A DNA stretch of 51,180 nucleotides, taken from Lentzea terrae (GTDB taxonomy: Bacteria; Actinomycetota; Actinomycetes; Mycobacteriales; Pseudonocardiaceae). The stretch spans positions 25,442 to 76,621 of the forward strand of contig NZ_QFWW01000015.1 in NCBI RefSeq assembly GCF_003265345.1, read 5' to 3'. The position numbers were made by a program, and so were the translations under genes. Below the pieces are notes generated by a model. That model was not told the DNA's origin. It did not search any database and was given only the letters and a program-made list of their open reading frames with translations. This document shows, one piece after another, positions 31,102 through 39,049 of the stretch (positions are counted from its first letter, which is position 1; each line of letters begins with the position of its first letter).

Positions 31102-31271
31102 ACGCTCCAGATCTGCGGCGCCACCGTCACCGCGGCGGCCGGCAGCAGCGTCGCCTCGGCCTGCGCGGGCTCGCCGCCGAAGTAGTCCTCGCGCACCGAA
31201 CGCAGCGTGTCGTCCTCCAACCGGCCCGCGAGCCGCGCACACAGGTCGGTGACCGTCGCGCAGGTCTTCAC
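31098..31271 (-). CDS. Possible small hypothetical protein downstream of fadE33
   Basis: This is a 57-codon ORF (VKTCATVTDLCARLAGRLED, ending VTVAPQIWSV). Its GTG at 31271 overlaps the TGA of a short open stretch (encoding a sequence ending ILDPDGARDWLAE) that directly follows the fadE33 stop in the same frame. Its stop overlaps the stop of the convergent MerR gene. No family is recognised and no good ribosome site is seen. It may be a real coupled small gene or a remnant of a larger gene lost here. Confidence 0.35.
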   Translation of the reverse strand: MKTCATVTDLCARLAGRLEDDTLRSVREDYFGGEPAQAEATLLPAAAVTVAPQIWSV

Positions 31272-31348
31272 TCGGCCAGCCAATCACGCGCGCCGTCCGG
31301 ATCCAGGATTCGTTCGTCCACGACGCCGGAGCGCAGGTAGCGGAACGA

Positions 31349-32371
31349 CTACCGGTGGGCGAAACGGGAGAGGCGGCCGATGTGATCTTGAGGACTGCCG
31401 AACAACTGGGCGCTGCCGTGCGCGCGCTTGAAGTACAGGTGCGCGTCGTGTTCCCAGGTGATCGCGATGCCGCCGTGCAGCTGGACCATCTCGGCCGCGA
31501 CCTTGAAGAACGCCTCCGAGCAGTACACCTTCGCGACCGCCGCCGACACCTCGTCGGTGGCGGCCAGCGCGGCTGACCGCGCGGTCTCCACCAGGACGTG
31601 CAGGTCGGCCATGCGGTGCTTCAACGCCTGGAACGACGCCAGCGGTCGGCCGAACTGAACCCTGGTCTTGGTGTGGTCGACGGTGAGCTCCAGGGCTTTG
31701 GTCGCCGCGCCGACCTGTTCCGCGCTGAGTGCGGCCAGGGCGACGTCACGGACCTGGTGTTTCCACGGGCCGAGACGCGTGGCGGCGGCATTGCTCAGGC
31801 GGATGGTGGCGAGGCGGCGGGTCGGATCCATCGTCGGCGTGTGCTCGCGGGTGACGCCGGATTGGCCGGCTTCGAACACCGAGACGCCGTCCGTCACCAG
31901 CAGGACTTCGGCTTCGTCGCCGTCCAGGACGTAGCGGGCGGTGCCGTCGAGGACGTGTGCCGCGGTGGCGGTGGTGATCTCGGGGTGGTCGAGGACCGGG
32001 GTTGCCGTGATCTCGGTGGTGCCCCAGGGCCAGACGAGTGCGGCGACCGCCCCGTCCGCGATCCGCGGCAGCAGTCGGCCGCACGCCTCCTCGTCGCCGG
32101 TCGCCACCAGAGCCTGTGCGGCGATCGTCGACGAGAGCAACGGTGCCGGCGTCAGGGTGCGGCCGAGTTCCTCCAGTGCGATGCAGGTTTCCGCGAGGCC
32201 GGCGCCGGACCCGCCGTATTCCTCGGGGATCGGCAGCACCCCGATGTCGCACAACCGGGCCCACAGGTCCTTGTCGTAGCCGTGCGGCGTCTCGATGGCC
32301 GCGCGGACGTCGGAGTGCTTCTCGAGCAGGCTGCGGACGGCGTCGCGGAGTGCTTCCTGTTCCGGTGTCAC
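31349..32371 (-). CDS. fadE33: Acyl-CoA dehydrogenase subunit, FadE33-like
   Basis: This 340-residue ACAD subunit begins VTPEQEALRDAVRSLLEKHS. It has AEVLLVTDGVSVFEAG, DHTKTRVQFGRPLASFQALK and QLHGGIAITWEHDAHLYFKR. It is the last of three consecutive FadE genes; the order fadD3...fadE31-fadE32-fadE33 matches mycobacteria, where these act on ring C/D-derived thioesters in heteromeric dehydrogenases. The GTG at 32371 overlaps the fadE32 stop (GTGA). Confidence 0.85.
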   Translation of the reverse strand: MTPEQEALRDAVRSLLEKHSDVRAAIETPHGYDKDLWARLCDIGVLPIPEEYGGSGAGLAETCIALEELGRTLTPAPLLSSTIAAQALVATGDEEACGRLLPRIADGAVAALVWPWGTTEITATPVLDHPEITTATAAHVLDGTARYVLDGDEAEVLLVTDGVSVFEAGQSGVTREHTPTMDPTRRLATIRLSNAAATRLGPWKHQVRDVALAALSAEQVGAATKALELTVDHTKTRVQFGRPLASFQALKHRMADLHVLVETARSAALAATDEVSAAVAKVYCSEAFFKVAAEMVQLHGGIAITWEHDAHLYFKRAHGSAQLFGSPQDHIGRLSRFAHR

Positions 32372-33171
32372 AACGCCTCCAGCACGCGCGCTCGGTGCAT
32401 CGACGGGCTGCCCCACGCGGTGCGCAGGGCTCGGGTCTGCAGCAGGAACCGGCTGAGCGGGTGCTCGGCGGTGTAGCCGATCGCGCCGTGCACCTGCAGG
32501 GCGGTGCGGGCGGCCTGCCAGGCTGCGTCGGAGGTGGCGACCTTGGCGGCGGAGACGTCGCGGGTCGTCCTGGTCACCGCGGCGCCGAAGACCAGTGGCC
32601 TGGCGAGTTCCAGTCCGATGAGGACGTTGGCCAGGTGGTGTTTGACCGCCTGGAACTGGCCGATGGGCTTGCCGAACTGGGTGCGGGCCTGGACGTGGGC
32701 GGTGGTCATCTCCAGCATTGCCCGGCCCAGCCCGAGGAGTTGGGCCGAGCAGGTGAGGACGCCGAGGTCGAAGGCGCGGGCGGAAGGGATTCCGATGGCG
32801 ATGGTCGCGCCTGCGGTCAGTTCGACGAGGCGACGGGCGGGGTCCACCGAGGACAGTTCGGCGGCGGGCGAGGCTTCATGAAGGGCGTCGCCCTCGACGA
32901 GGAAGTAGCGGTCCGCCTCCACCGCATGCGGAACATCGGGCGGGAATGCCACGGAACCAGGACCAACGCCCAGGAAAGGCAGGACGGCCAGCGACTCGAT
33001 CAGCGGCCCGGCCACCGCGTGGTGCCCCAGTTCCTCGAACACCACGACCAGGTCCACCGGGTCGGTGACCTCGTCGACCCCGAGCGAGGCCAGATCGGTC
33101 TTCCCCGCCCCGAGAAACCCGTGCAGCACCGACGCGAAGTCCGTCTGTTCCGGCGACAGCGTGAACATCAT
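32368..33171 (-). CDS. fadE32: Acyl-CoA dehydrogenase subunit, FadE32-like
   Basis: This 267-residue short ACAD subunit begins MMFTLSPEQTDFASVLHGFL. The C-terminal signatures AHVQARTQFGKPIGQFQAVK and ALQVHGAIGYTAEHPLSRFL are intact. It is shorter than the mycobacterial protein (about 320), with the middle beta domain reduced; such lean subunits pair with a full-size partner, here most likely FadE31 (adjacent, ATGA overlap). Confidence 0.84.
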   Translation of the reverse strand: MMFTLSPEQTDFASVLHGFLGAGKTDLASLGVDEVTDPVDLVVVFEELGHHAVAGPLIESLAVLPFLGVGPGSVAFPPDVPHAVEADRYFLVEGDALHEASPAAELSSVDPARRLVELTAGATIAIGIPSARAFDLGVLTCSAQLLGLGRAMLEMTTAHVQARTQFGKPIGQFQAVKHHLANVLIGLELARPLVFGAAVTRTTRDVSAAKVATSDAAWQAARTALQVHGAIGYTAEHPLSRFLLQTRALRTAWGSPSMHRARVLEAL

Positions 33172-34259
33172 CGCGGCAACCCCAGGATCCGTTCGGCGAT
33201 CACGTTGCGCTGGATCTCGTTGGTACCGGCGTAGATCGGCCCCGCCAGCGAGAAGAGCCAGCCGTCCAGCCACCCACCGGGAACCTCGCCCAGCAGGTCC
33301 AGCGCGGTCTCGTGCAACGCCACGTCCAGCTCCGACCAGAACACCTTCGTGACGCTGGCCGCCGGCCCGGTAGGCGGGTTCCCCAAGGCGCCGAACGTGT
33401 GCAGCCGGTAGGCCTGCGCCCCGATCCACGCGTCGACGACCCGGTCGCGCAAGGCCGGATCCGGGTTCTTGCGGTACAACTCGACCAGACGTCCGGCGGC
33501 CGCGACGAACCGGCCAGGACTGCGCAGGGAGAGCCCGCGCTCGTTGCCGGCCGTGCTCATCGCCACCCGCCAGCCGTCGCCGACGGCGCCGATCACGTCG
33601 TGGTCCGGCACGAACACGTCGTCCAGGAAGATCTCGGCGAAGCCCGGTTCGCCGTCGAGTTGGGCGATGGGCCGGACGGAAACACCGTCAGCGCGCAGGT
33701 CGAACATCAGATAGGTCAGGCCGCGGTGCCGTCCCTCCGCAGACGTCCGGAAGAGGCCGAACGCCCGGTCCGCGAACGCCGCCCGTGAGCTCCAGGTCTT
33801 CTGACCGCGCAACAGCCAGCCGCCGTCCACACGTGCCGCCGTGCTGCGCAACGACGCCAGGTCTGATCCGGCCTCGGGCTCCGACCAGGCCTGCGCCCAC
33901 ACCTCGTCGCCACGGGCCATCGGCGGCAAGATCCGGGCCTGCTGCTCCGGAGTCCCGTGCGAGAACAACGTCGGTGCCAGGAGAAAGATGCCGTTCTGCG
34001 AGACACGGCCGGGAGCGCCCGCAGCGTGGTACTCCTCTTCGAAGATCAGCCACTGCAGCAAGCCGAGATCGCGCCCGCCGAACGACGAAGGCCACGACAC
34101 CACCGACAACCGAGCGTCGGCGAGCTCCCGCTCCCACGCGCGATGTTCTTCGAAGCCAGCCGAGGTGTCCATTGAGGACAGCGGCCGGACGTGAGCAGCC
34201 AGCCACGACCGCACTTCGGCCTGGAACTCCAGGGTCGCGGCGTCCAGATCGAGATCCAT
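33168..34259 (-). CDS. fadE31: Acyl-CoA dehydrogenase subunit, FadE31-like
   Basis: This 363-residue full-length ACAD chain has AQAWSEPEAGSDLASLRSTA, LRGQKTWSSRAAFADRAFGL and IYAGTNEIQRNVIAERILGL. It is expected to bind FAD at the interface with FadE32 and to oxidise a late ring C/D intermediate. ATG 34259 overlaps the stop of the crotonase-like gene. Confidence 0.86.
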   Translation of the reverse strand: MDLDLDAATLEFQAEVRSWLAAHVRPLSSMDTSAGFEEHRAWERELADARLSVVSWPSSFGGRDLGLLQWLIFEEEYHAAGAPGRVSQNGIFLLAPTLFSHGTPEQQARILPPMARGDEVWAQAWSEPEAGSDLASLRSTAARVDGGWLLRGQKTWSSRAAFADRAFGLFRTSAEGRHRGLTYLMFDLRADGVSVRPIAQLDGEPGFAEIFLDDVFVPDHDVIGAVGDGWRVAMSTAGNERGLSLRSPGRFVAAAGRLVELYRKNPDPALRDRVVDAWIGAQAYRLHTFGALGNPPTGPAASVTKVFWSELDVALHETALDLLGEVPGGWLDGWLFSLAGPIYAGTNEIQRNVIAERILGLPR

Positions 34260-35089
34260 CAGCCGGAGGCCTTCTTCATGGACCGGGCATCCATGCCGGC
34301 CAGCGCGTCGGGGCTGACCTCGGCGTTGTGCGCGTGCGCGAGGTGGTGCAGGCCGAACACGGAGTCCATCCCGGCTCGCATCCCCATCAGGTCCTCGGAC
34401 TGGTTGACCGCCTTCTTGGCCAGCGCCAGCCCGAACTGCGGCATCGCGGAAATCCGCCCGGCCAGCTCGAAGACGGACGACTCCAACGACGAGCGCGGCA
34501 CGACGCGCGAGACCATGCCCCACTCGTAGGCGCGCTGGGCCGAGAACCGGTCGCCGGTGAAGAGCACCTCCTTCGCGGCGCGCGGGCCGAGCACCCACGG
34601 GTGGGCGAAGTACTCGACGCCCGGAATTCCCATGCGCACCACGGGATCGGCGAAGAACGCGTCCTCGGCGGCCACGATCAGGTCGCACACCCACGCCAGC
34701 ATCAGGCCGCCCGCCACGCAGGCGCCCTGCACCATCGCGATCATCGGCTTCGGGATCTCCCGCCACCGCCGGCACATGCCGAGGTAGACCTCCATCTCAC
34801 GGGCGAACCGGAGATCTCCGCCCTCACGACCCACGTGGTCCCACCACAGCACGGCTTTGCGCTCGAACGACACGTCGACGTCGCGGCCGGGCGAGCCGAT
34901 GTCGTGGCCCGCCGAGAAGTGGTCGCCCGCACCGGCGAGGACGATCACCTTCACCGACGAGTCGTTGACGGCACGGGTGAAAGCCTCGTCCAACGCGTAG
35001 GTCATCGCCGAGTTCTGCGCGTTGCGGTACTCCGGCCGGTTCATGGTCACGACGGCGACCGCGTCCCGCCGTTCATACGAGACTGTCAC
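34259..35089 (-). CDS. Crotonase-fold (enoyl-CoA hydratase/isomerase superfamily) protein lacking both canonical glutamates
   Basis: This 276-residue protein begins VTVSYERRDAVAVVTMNRPE with clear crotonase features: SAGHDIG for the first oxyanion hole strand, then MIAMVQGACVAGGLMLAWVC and FTGDRFSAQRAYEWGMVSRV. Aligning by eye with rat mitochondrial enoyl-CoA hydratase, E144 falls on Met (GGLMLA) and E164 on Val (DPVVRMG). It therefore should not act as a normal hydratase; another crotonase reaction (hydrolase, isomerase or lyase) using other residues is possible. It sits between fadD3 and fadE31 with GTGA/ATGA overlaps, so it is probably part of ring C/D catabolism. No such gene lies between fadD3 and fadE31 in M. 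tuberculosis as I recall. Confidence 0.82.
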   Translation of the reverse strand: MTVSYERRDAVAVVTMNRPEYRNAQNSAMTYALDEAFTRAVNDSSVKVIVLAGAGDHFSAGHDIGSPGRDVDVSFERKAVLWWDHVGREGGDLRFAREMEVYLGMCRRWREIPKPMIAMVQGACVAGGLMLAWVCDLIVAAEDAFFADPVVRMGIPGVEYFAHPWVLGPRAAKEVLFTGDRFSAQRAYEWGMVSRVVPRSSLESSVFELAGRISAMPQFGLALAKKAVNQSEDLMGMRAGMDSVFGLHHLAHAHNAEVSPDALAGMDARSMKKASG

Positions 35090-36561
35090 GCGTTCTCCTT
35101 GCGCAGTAGGTGTTTGAGGACCTTGCCGCCGGCGTTGCGGGGGAGCACGGGGTGGAACTCGACGGCGCGAGGCACCTTGTAGTTCGCCAGTCGCGAGCGG
35201 CAGAACTCGATCACGTCGTCCGAGGTCAAGGAGAAGCCGGGCGACGTCACGACGTGCGCGACGCCGACCTCGCCGAGCCGCGCGTCCGCCATTCCCACCA
35301 CGGCCGATTCGGCGACCCCCGGCAGCCGGGCCAGCGCCTGCTCGATCTCGGCCGGGTACACGTTGAACCCGCCGCAGATGTACATGTCCTTGAGCCGGTC
35401 CGTGATCGACAAATATCCCCGTTCGTCGATCCGGCCGACATCGCCGGTGTGCAGCCAGCCCTCGGAGTCAACTGCCGCCGAAGTCGCCTCCGGGTCGTCG
35501 AGGTAGCCGAGCATCACGTTCGGCCCTCGCAGCAACACCTCGTCCTGCTCGCCCAGCCGGAGCTCGAAGTCCGCCATCGGCCGCCCGCACGTGTGCGCGA
35601 CGACCGACGGCGGATCGTCGGGACGGCACATGGTCGCCACCACGGCCTCGGTGAGCCCGTACGCGGTGAGCACGGTCGAGAACGACAGCTCCGACTGCAT
35701 CCGCTCCACCAGAGCCACCGGCACGACTGCCGCCCCGGTCACCGCGAGTCGCAGGCTGGACAGGTCGAAAGACGAACGATCCGGGTGGTCGAGCAGAGTC
35801 TGGTAGATCGTCGGCGGGCCGGGCAGCACGGTGATGCGTTCCCGTTCGATCAGCCGCATCGTCTCGGCGACGTCGAACACCGGCTGCGGCACCATCGTCG
35901 CGCCGCGCAGCAGACAGGCGAGGATCCCCGCCTTGTAGCCGAACGTGTGGAAGAACGGGTTGACGATCAGATACCGGTCCGCCGACGACAGCTCGCCGCA
36001 CGACGCCCACGCCTCCGCCACGCCGAGCGACTGCCGGTGCGCGCTCATCGCACCCTTGCTGCGCCCCGTCGTGCCGGACGTGAACATGACGTCGCACAGC
36101 TGGTCCGGATCGAGCGACGGCAGGTTCGTGGCCCAGTCGAGCCACTCGACGGGTAGTCGGACGATGATCTCGGGCAGCGACTGGCCCTGCAGTTCGGCGA
36201 GCCGGTCGCGGCCCAGGAACGAGCCCTCCACCAGGAACGCACGGGCCTTGCTGCGCTGCAGCACGTCGAGCGTCTCGGTCGCGGTGAACCTGGTGTTGAT
36301 CGGCACGAGCGCGGCACCGGCGTGCAACGCCCCGAGCGCCGCGACGACCCAATGCCGCGAGTTCGGCGCGCACAGGGCGACCCGATCGCCCGGCTGCACA
36401 CCCATCCCGATGAGTGCGCGCGCCGCGGTGTGCACCTGTGCCCGCAGCGCGGTGTAGGTGAGGCGAACCTCGCCGTCCACCAACGCCTCCGCGTCGCCGA
36501 AGAGCGCAGCGGCGCGGTCGAGCACGGCTGAAACCGTTTGCCTGCTTGGATCACCGGCCAT
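35086..36561 (-). CDS. fadD3: FadD3, HIP-CoA ligase
   Basis: This 491-residue ANL adenylating enzyme has the P-loop MFTSGTTGRSKGAM, the acceptor motif YGLTEAV, GWLHTGDVGRIDERGYLSIT and the C-terminal lysine in PRNAGGKVLKHLL. The family is broad, but the position beside a KstR2 box and fadE30 identifies FadD3, which activates 3a-alpha-H-4-alpha(3'-propanoate)-7a-beta-methylhexahydro-1,5-indanedione (HIP). ATG 36561 has GGAGGGG upstream; the KstR2 operator lies 13 bp upstream of the start. Confidence 0.92.
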   Translation of the reverse strand: MAGDPSRQTVSAVLDRAAALFGDAEALVDGEVRLTYTALRAQVHTAARALIGMGVQPGDRVALCAPNSRHWVVAALGALHAGAALVPINTRFTATETLDVLQRSKARAFLVEGSFLGRDRLAELQGQSLPEIIVRLPVEWLDWATNLPSLDPDQLCDVMFTSGTTGRSKGAMSAHRQSLGVAEAWASCGELSSADRYLIVNPFFHTFGYKAGILACLLRGATMVPQPVFDVAETMRLIERERITVLPGPPTIYQTLLDHPDRSSFDLSSLRLAVTGAAVVPVALVERMQSELSFSTVLTAYGLTEAVVATMCRPDDPPSVVAHTCGRPMADFELRLGEQDEVLLRGPNVMLGYLDDPEATSAAVDSEGWLHTGDVGRIDERGYLSITDRLKDMYICGGFNVYPAEIEQALARLPGVAESAVVGMADARLGEVGVAHVVTSPGFSLTSDDVIEFCRSRLANYKVPRAVEFHPVLPRNAGGKVLKHLLRKENA

Positions 36562-36573
36562 GAGCCCCTCCAA

Positions 36574-36587
36574 AGCAAGTGCTTGGT
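36574..36587. promoter_or_regulatory. KstR2 operator (perfect match)
   Basis: AGCAAGTGCTTGGT fits the published KstR2 consensus AnCAAGnnCTTGnT at every position. It lies in the 43-bp gap between divergent fadD3 and fadE30, with space for only very short leaders, and so should control both operons. Confidence 0.92.
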
Positions 36588-36604
36588 AGGTTAGAGTATG
36601 GCGC

Positions 36605-37684
36605 ATGGAGTCCTTCCGGCGCGAGGTGCGGGAATGGTTGTCCGCCAACCTCGTCGGTGAGTTCGCCGAGCTGCGCGGTCTCGGCGGGCCAGGCCGCGAG
36701 CACGAGGCGTTCGAGGGACGGCTGCGGTGGCACCGGCACCTGGCGGCTCACGGGTGGACCTGCCTCGGCTGGCCCGGCGAGCGCAGCGTCGAGGAGCAGG
36801 TCGTCTTCCACGAGGAGTACGCGGAGGCCGACGCACCGGCCAAGGTCGACATCGTGGGCGAGGGGCTGCTCGGCCCGACGCTCATCGCGTTCGGCACGAA
36901 AGAGCAGAAGGAACGCTTCCTGCCGAAGATCCGCAGCCTCGACGAGCTGTGGTGCCAGGGTTACTCCGAGCCCGGCGCGGGCTCGGACCTCGCAAGCGTG
37001 CAAACCAGGGCGAGGCTCGAAGGCGACCAGTGGGTGATCGACGGCCAGAAGATCTGGACGTCGAACGCGCACTACTCCGACTGGATCTTCGTCCTGTGCC
37101 GGACCGAGCCCGGATCGCAACGCCACCAGGGCCTCTCGTACCTGCTGGTGCCCATGAACCAGGCCGGCATCGAAGTCCGGCCGATCCGCCAGCTCACCGG
37201 CACGTCCGAGTTCAACGAGGTGTTCTTCGACGGCGCGGTCACGGCACGCGACAACATCGTCGGGCAGCCGGGCGAGGGCTGGAAGATCGCCATGGCCACG
37301 CTCGGCTTCGAACGCGGCACCGCGATGCTCGGCCACCAGGTGAGCTTCCGCCGCCAACTCGACGCGATCATGGCGCAGGCACCGGACGAGATGCGGGAGA
37401 AGCTGACGAGAGCGTGGCTGGAACTGCACGTGATGCGCTCGCACACCCTCAGAACCCTCAACGACGAACCAGGCCCGGAGGCGTCCGTGCTGAAGCTGTT
37501 CTGGGGCGGCTGGCACCGCAGGCTCGGTGAGCTCGCGATGGAGTCGCTCGGTCCCGCGTCGATGCTCGACGACAGCGAGTGGCAGCGCATGTTCCTGTTC
37601 AGCCGCGCGGAGACGATCTACGGCGGCTCGGACGAGATCCAGCGCGAGATCATCGCCCACCGAATCCTGGGGTTGCCGCGATGA
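36605..37684 (+). CDS. fadE30: Acyl-CoA dehydrogenase, FadE30-like
   Basis: This 359-residue ACAD begins MESFRREVREWLSANLVGEF. It has QGYSEPGAGSDLASVQTRAR, IDGQKIWTSNAHYSDWIFVL and TIYGGSDEIQREIIAHRILG. FadE30 performs the first dehydrogenation of 5-OH-HIP-CoA. ATG 36605 lies 17 bp after the KstR2 box with no clear ribosome site, so the mRNA may be leaderless or nearly so. The stop overlaps the ipdF ATG. Confidence 0.88.
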   Translation: MESFRREVREWLSANLVGEFAELRGLGGPGREHEAFEGRLRWHRHLAAHGWTCLGWPGERSVEEQVVFHEEYAEADAPAKVDIVGEGLLGPTLIAFGTKEQKERFLPKIRSLDELWCQGYSEPGAGSDLASVQTRARLEGDQWVIDGQKIWTSNAHYSDWIFVLCRTEPGSQRHQGLSYLLVPMNQAGIEVRPIRQLTGTSEFNEVFFDGAVTARDNIVGQPGEGWKIAMATLGFERGTAMLGHQVSFRRQLDAIMAQAPDEMREKLTRAWLELHVMRSHTLRTLNDEPGPEASVLKLFWGGWHRRLGELAMESLGPASMLDDSEWQRMFLFSRAETIYGGSDEIQREIIAHRILGLPR

Positions 37685-38424
37685 ACGGTCATGACCTGCT
37701 CAAGGACAAAGTTGTCGTCGTGACGGCCGCTGCCGGCACTGGAATCGGCTCGGCCACCGCGAGACGGTGCCTCGAAGAGGGCGCGACGGTGATCATCAGC
37801 GACTGGCACGAGCGTCGCCTCAAGGAAACCCACGAGGCGCTCGGCACCGCGCACGCGATCCCGTGCGACGTCACGAACGAGCAGCAGGTGCAGACGCTCG
37901 TTGACGAAACAGTCGAGCGCTACGGCCGCATCGACGTGATGGTCAACAACGCGGGCCTCGGCGGTGAGAAGTCGGTGCTGGACATGACCGACGACGAGTG
38001 GTCACGAGTGCTCGACGTGACGTTGAACGGCACCTTCCGCTGCACCAGGGCCGCACTACGCCAAATGGTCGCCCAGCGAAGCGGTGTCGTTGTTAACAAC
38101 TCCAGTGTGATCGGCTGGCGGGCCCAGCAGGGTCAAGCCCATTACGCGGCGGCGAAAGCGGGCGTCATGGCGTTGACGCGGTGCGCCGCGATGGACGTGG
38201 CCGAGCACGGCATCCGGGTGAACGCGGTCGCCCCCAGCTTGGCTGCGCACCCGTTCCTCGCCAAGGTCACCAGTGAGGAGTTGCTGACGGAGCTGGCGTC
38301 CCGCGAGGCTTTCGGGCGCGCCGCCGAGCCGTGGGAGGTCGCGAATGTGATCGTGTTCCTCGCCAGCGACTACTCGTCGTACCTGACGGGCGAGGTCGTC
38401 TCGGTGAGCAGTCAGCACCCGTGA
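37681..38424 (+). CDS. ipdF: IpdF-like short-chain dehydrogenase/reductase
   Basis: This 247-residue classical SDR has the nucleotide motif VVVTAAAGTGIGSATARRCL, NNAG (NAGLGGEKS), the serine in NNSSVIGW and YAAAK (Y-x3-K). The position fadE30-SDR-kstR2-fadA6 equals that of ipdF (Rv3559c) in mycobacteria, where it oxidises the 5-hydroxyl of the HIP-CoA intermediate. It is coupled to fadE30 by ATGA. Confidence 0.87.
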   Translation: MNGHDLLKDKVVVVTAAAGTGIGSATARRCLEEGATVIISDWHERRLKETHEALGTAHAIPCDVTNEQQVQTLVDETVERYGRIDVMVNNAGLGGEKSVLDMTDDEWSRVLDVTLNGTFRCTRAALRQMVAQRSGVVVNNSSVIGWRAQQGQAHYAAAKAGVMALTRCAAMDVAEHGIRVNAVAPSLAAHPFLAKVTSEELLTELASREAFGRAAEPWEVANVIVFLASDYSSYLTGEVVSVSSQHP

Positions 38425-38438
38425 GGAAGGAACGACCG

Positions 38439-39035
38439 ATGAGTGGCCGCAGGCAGGAGCTGCTCGCGTTGGCGGCGCAGATGTTCGCCGAACGCGGGTA
38501 CGGGCAGACGACCGTGCGCGACATCGCGGACGCGGCGGGCATCCTGTCCGGCAGCCTCTACCACCACTTCGACTCCAAGGAGTCGATGGTCGACGAGATC
38601 CTGCGGACCTTCCTCGACGAGCTGTTCGAGCGGTACCGGGAGATCGTCGACGCCGGCCTCGAGCCCAAGCAGACGCTGAAGGCGCTGGTCGTGGCGTCGT
38701 TCGAGGCGATCGACGCCCGGCACGCCGAGGTCGCGATCTACCAGAACGAGTCCAAGCACCTGATGCCGCTGGAGCGGTTCGCGTATCTCCACGACCGCAA
38801 CGTGGAGTTCCGCAAGCTCTGGACGGTGCTGCTGGAGGACGGCATGGGCGCGGGCGTGTTCCGCGCCGATCTCGACGTGGATCTCGCCTACCGGTTCATC
38901 CGCGACACGGTGTGGGTGGCCGTGCGCTGGTACCGGCCGGACGGCGGCCTGTCCGCGGACGCCGTCGCCGACCAATATCTCGCGATCCTGCTCGACGGCA
39001 TCGCGACGGGTCGCCGAAAGAACTCGAAGACGTAA
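38439..39035 (+). CDS. kstR2: KstR2, TetR-family repressor of ring C/D catabolism
   Basis: This 198-residue TetR protein matches KstR2 closely. The HTH reads MSGRRQELLALAAQMFAERG, TTVRDIADAAGILSGSLYHH and FDSKESMVDEILRTFLDELF. The ligand domain keeps DLDVDLAYRFIRDTVWVAVR and WYRPDGGLSADAVADQYLAI. KstR2 is known to release DNA on binding HIP-CoA. ATG 38439 has GAGGAAGG upstream. It belongs to the operon it presumably represses through the box at 36574. Confidence 0.94.
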   Translation: MSGRRQELLALAAQMFAERGYGQTTVRDIADAAGILSGSLYHHFDSKESMVDEILRTFLDELFERYREIVDAGLEPKQTLKALVVASFEAIDARHAEVAIYQNESKHLMPLERFAYLHDRNVEFRKLWTVLLEDGMGAGVFRADLDVDLAYRFIRDTVWVAVRWYRPDGGLSADAVADQYLAILLDGIATGRRKNSKT

Positions 39036-39049
39036 GAAGGAGGGCCCTC

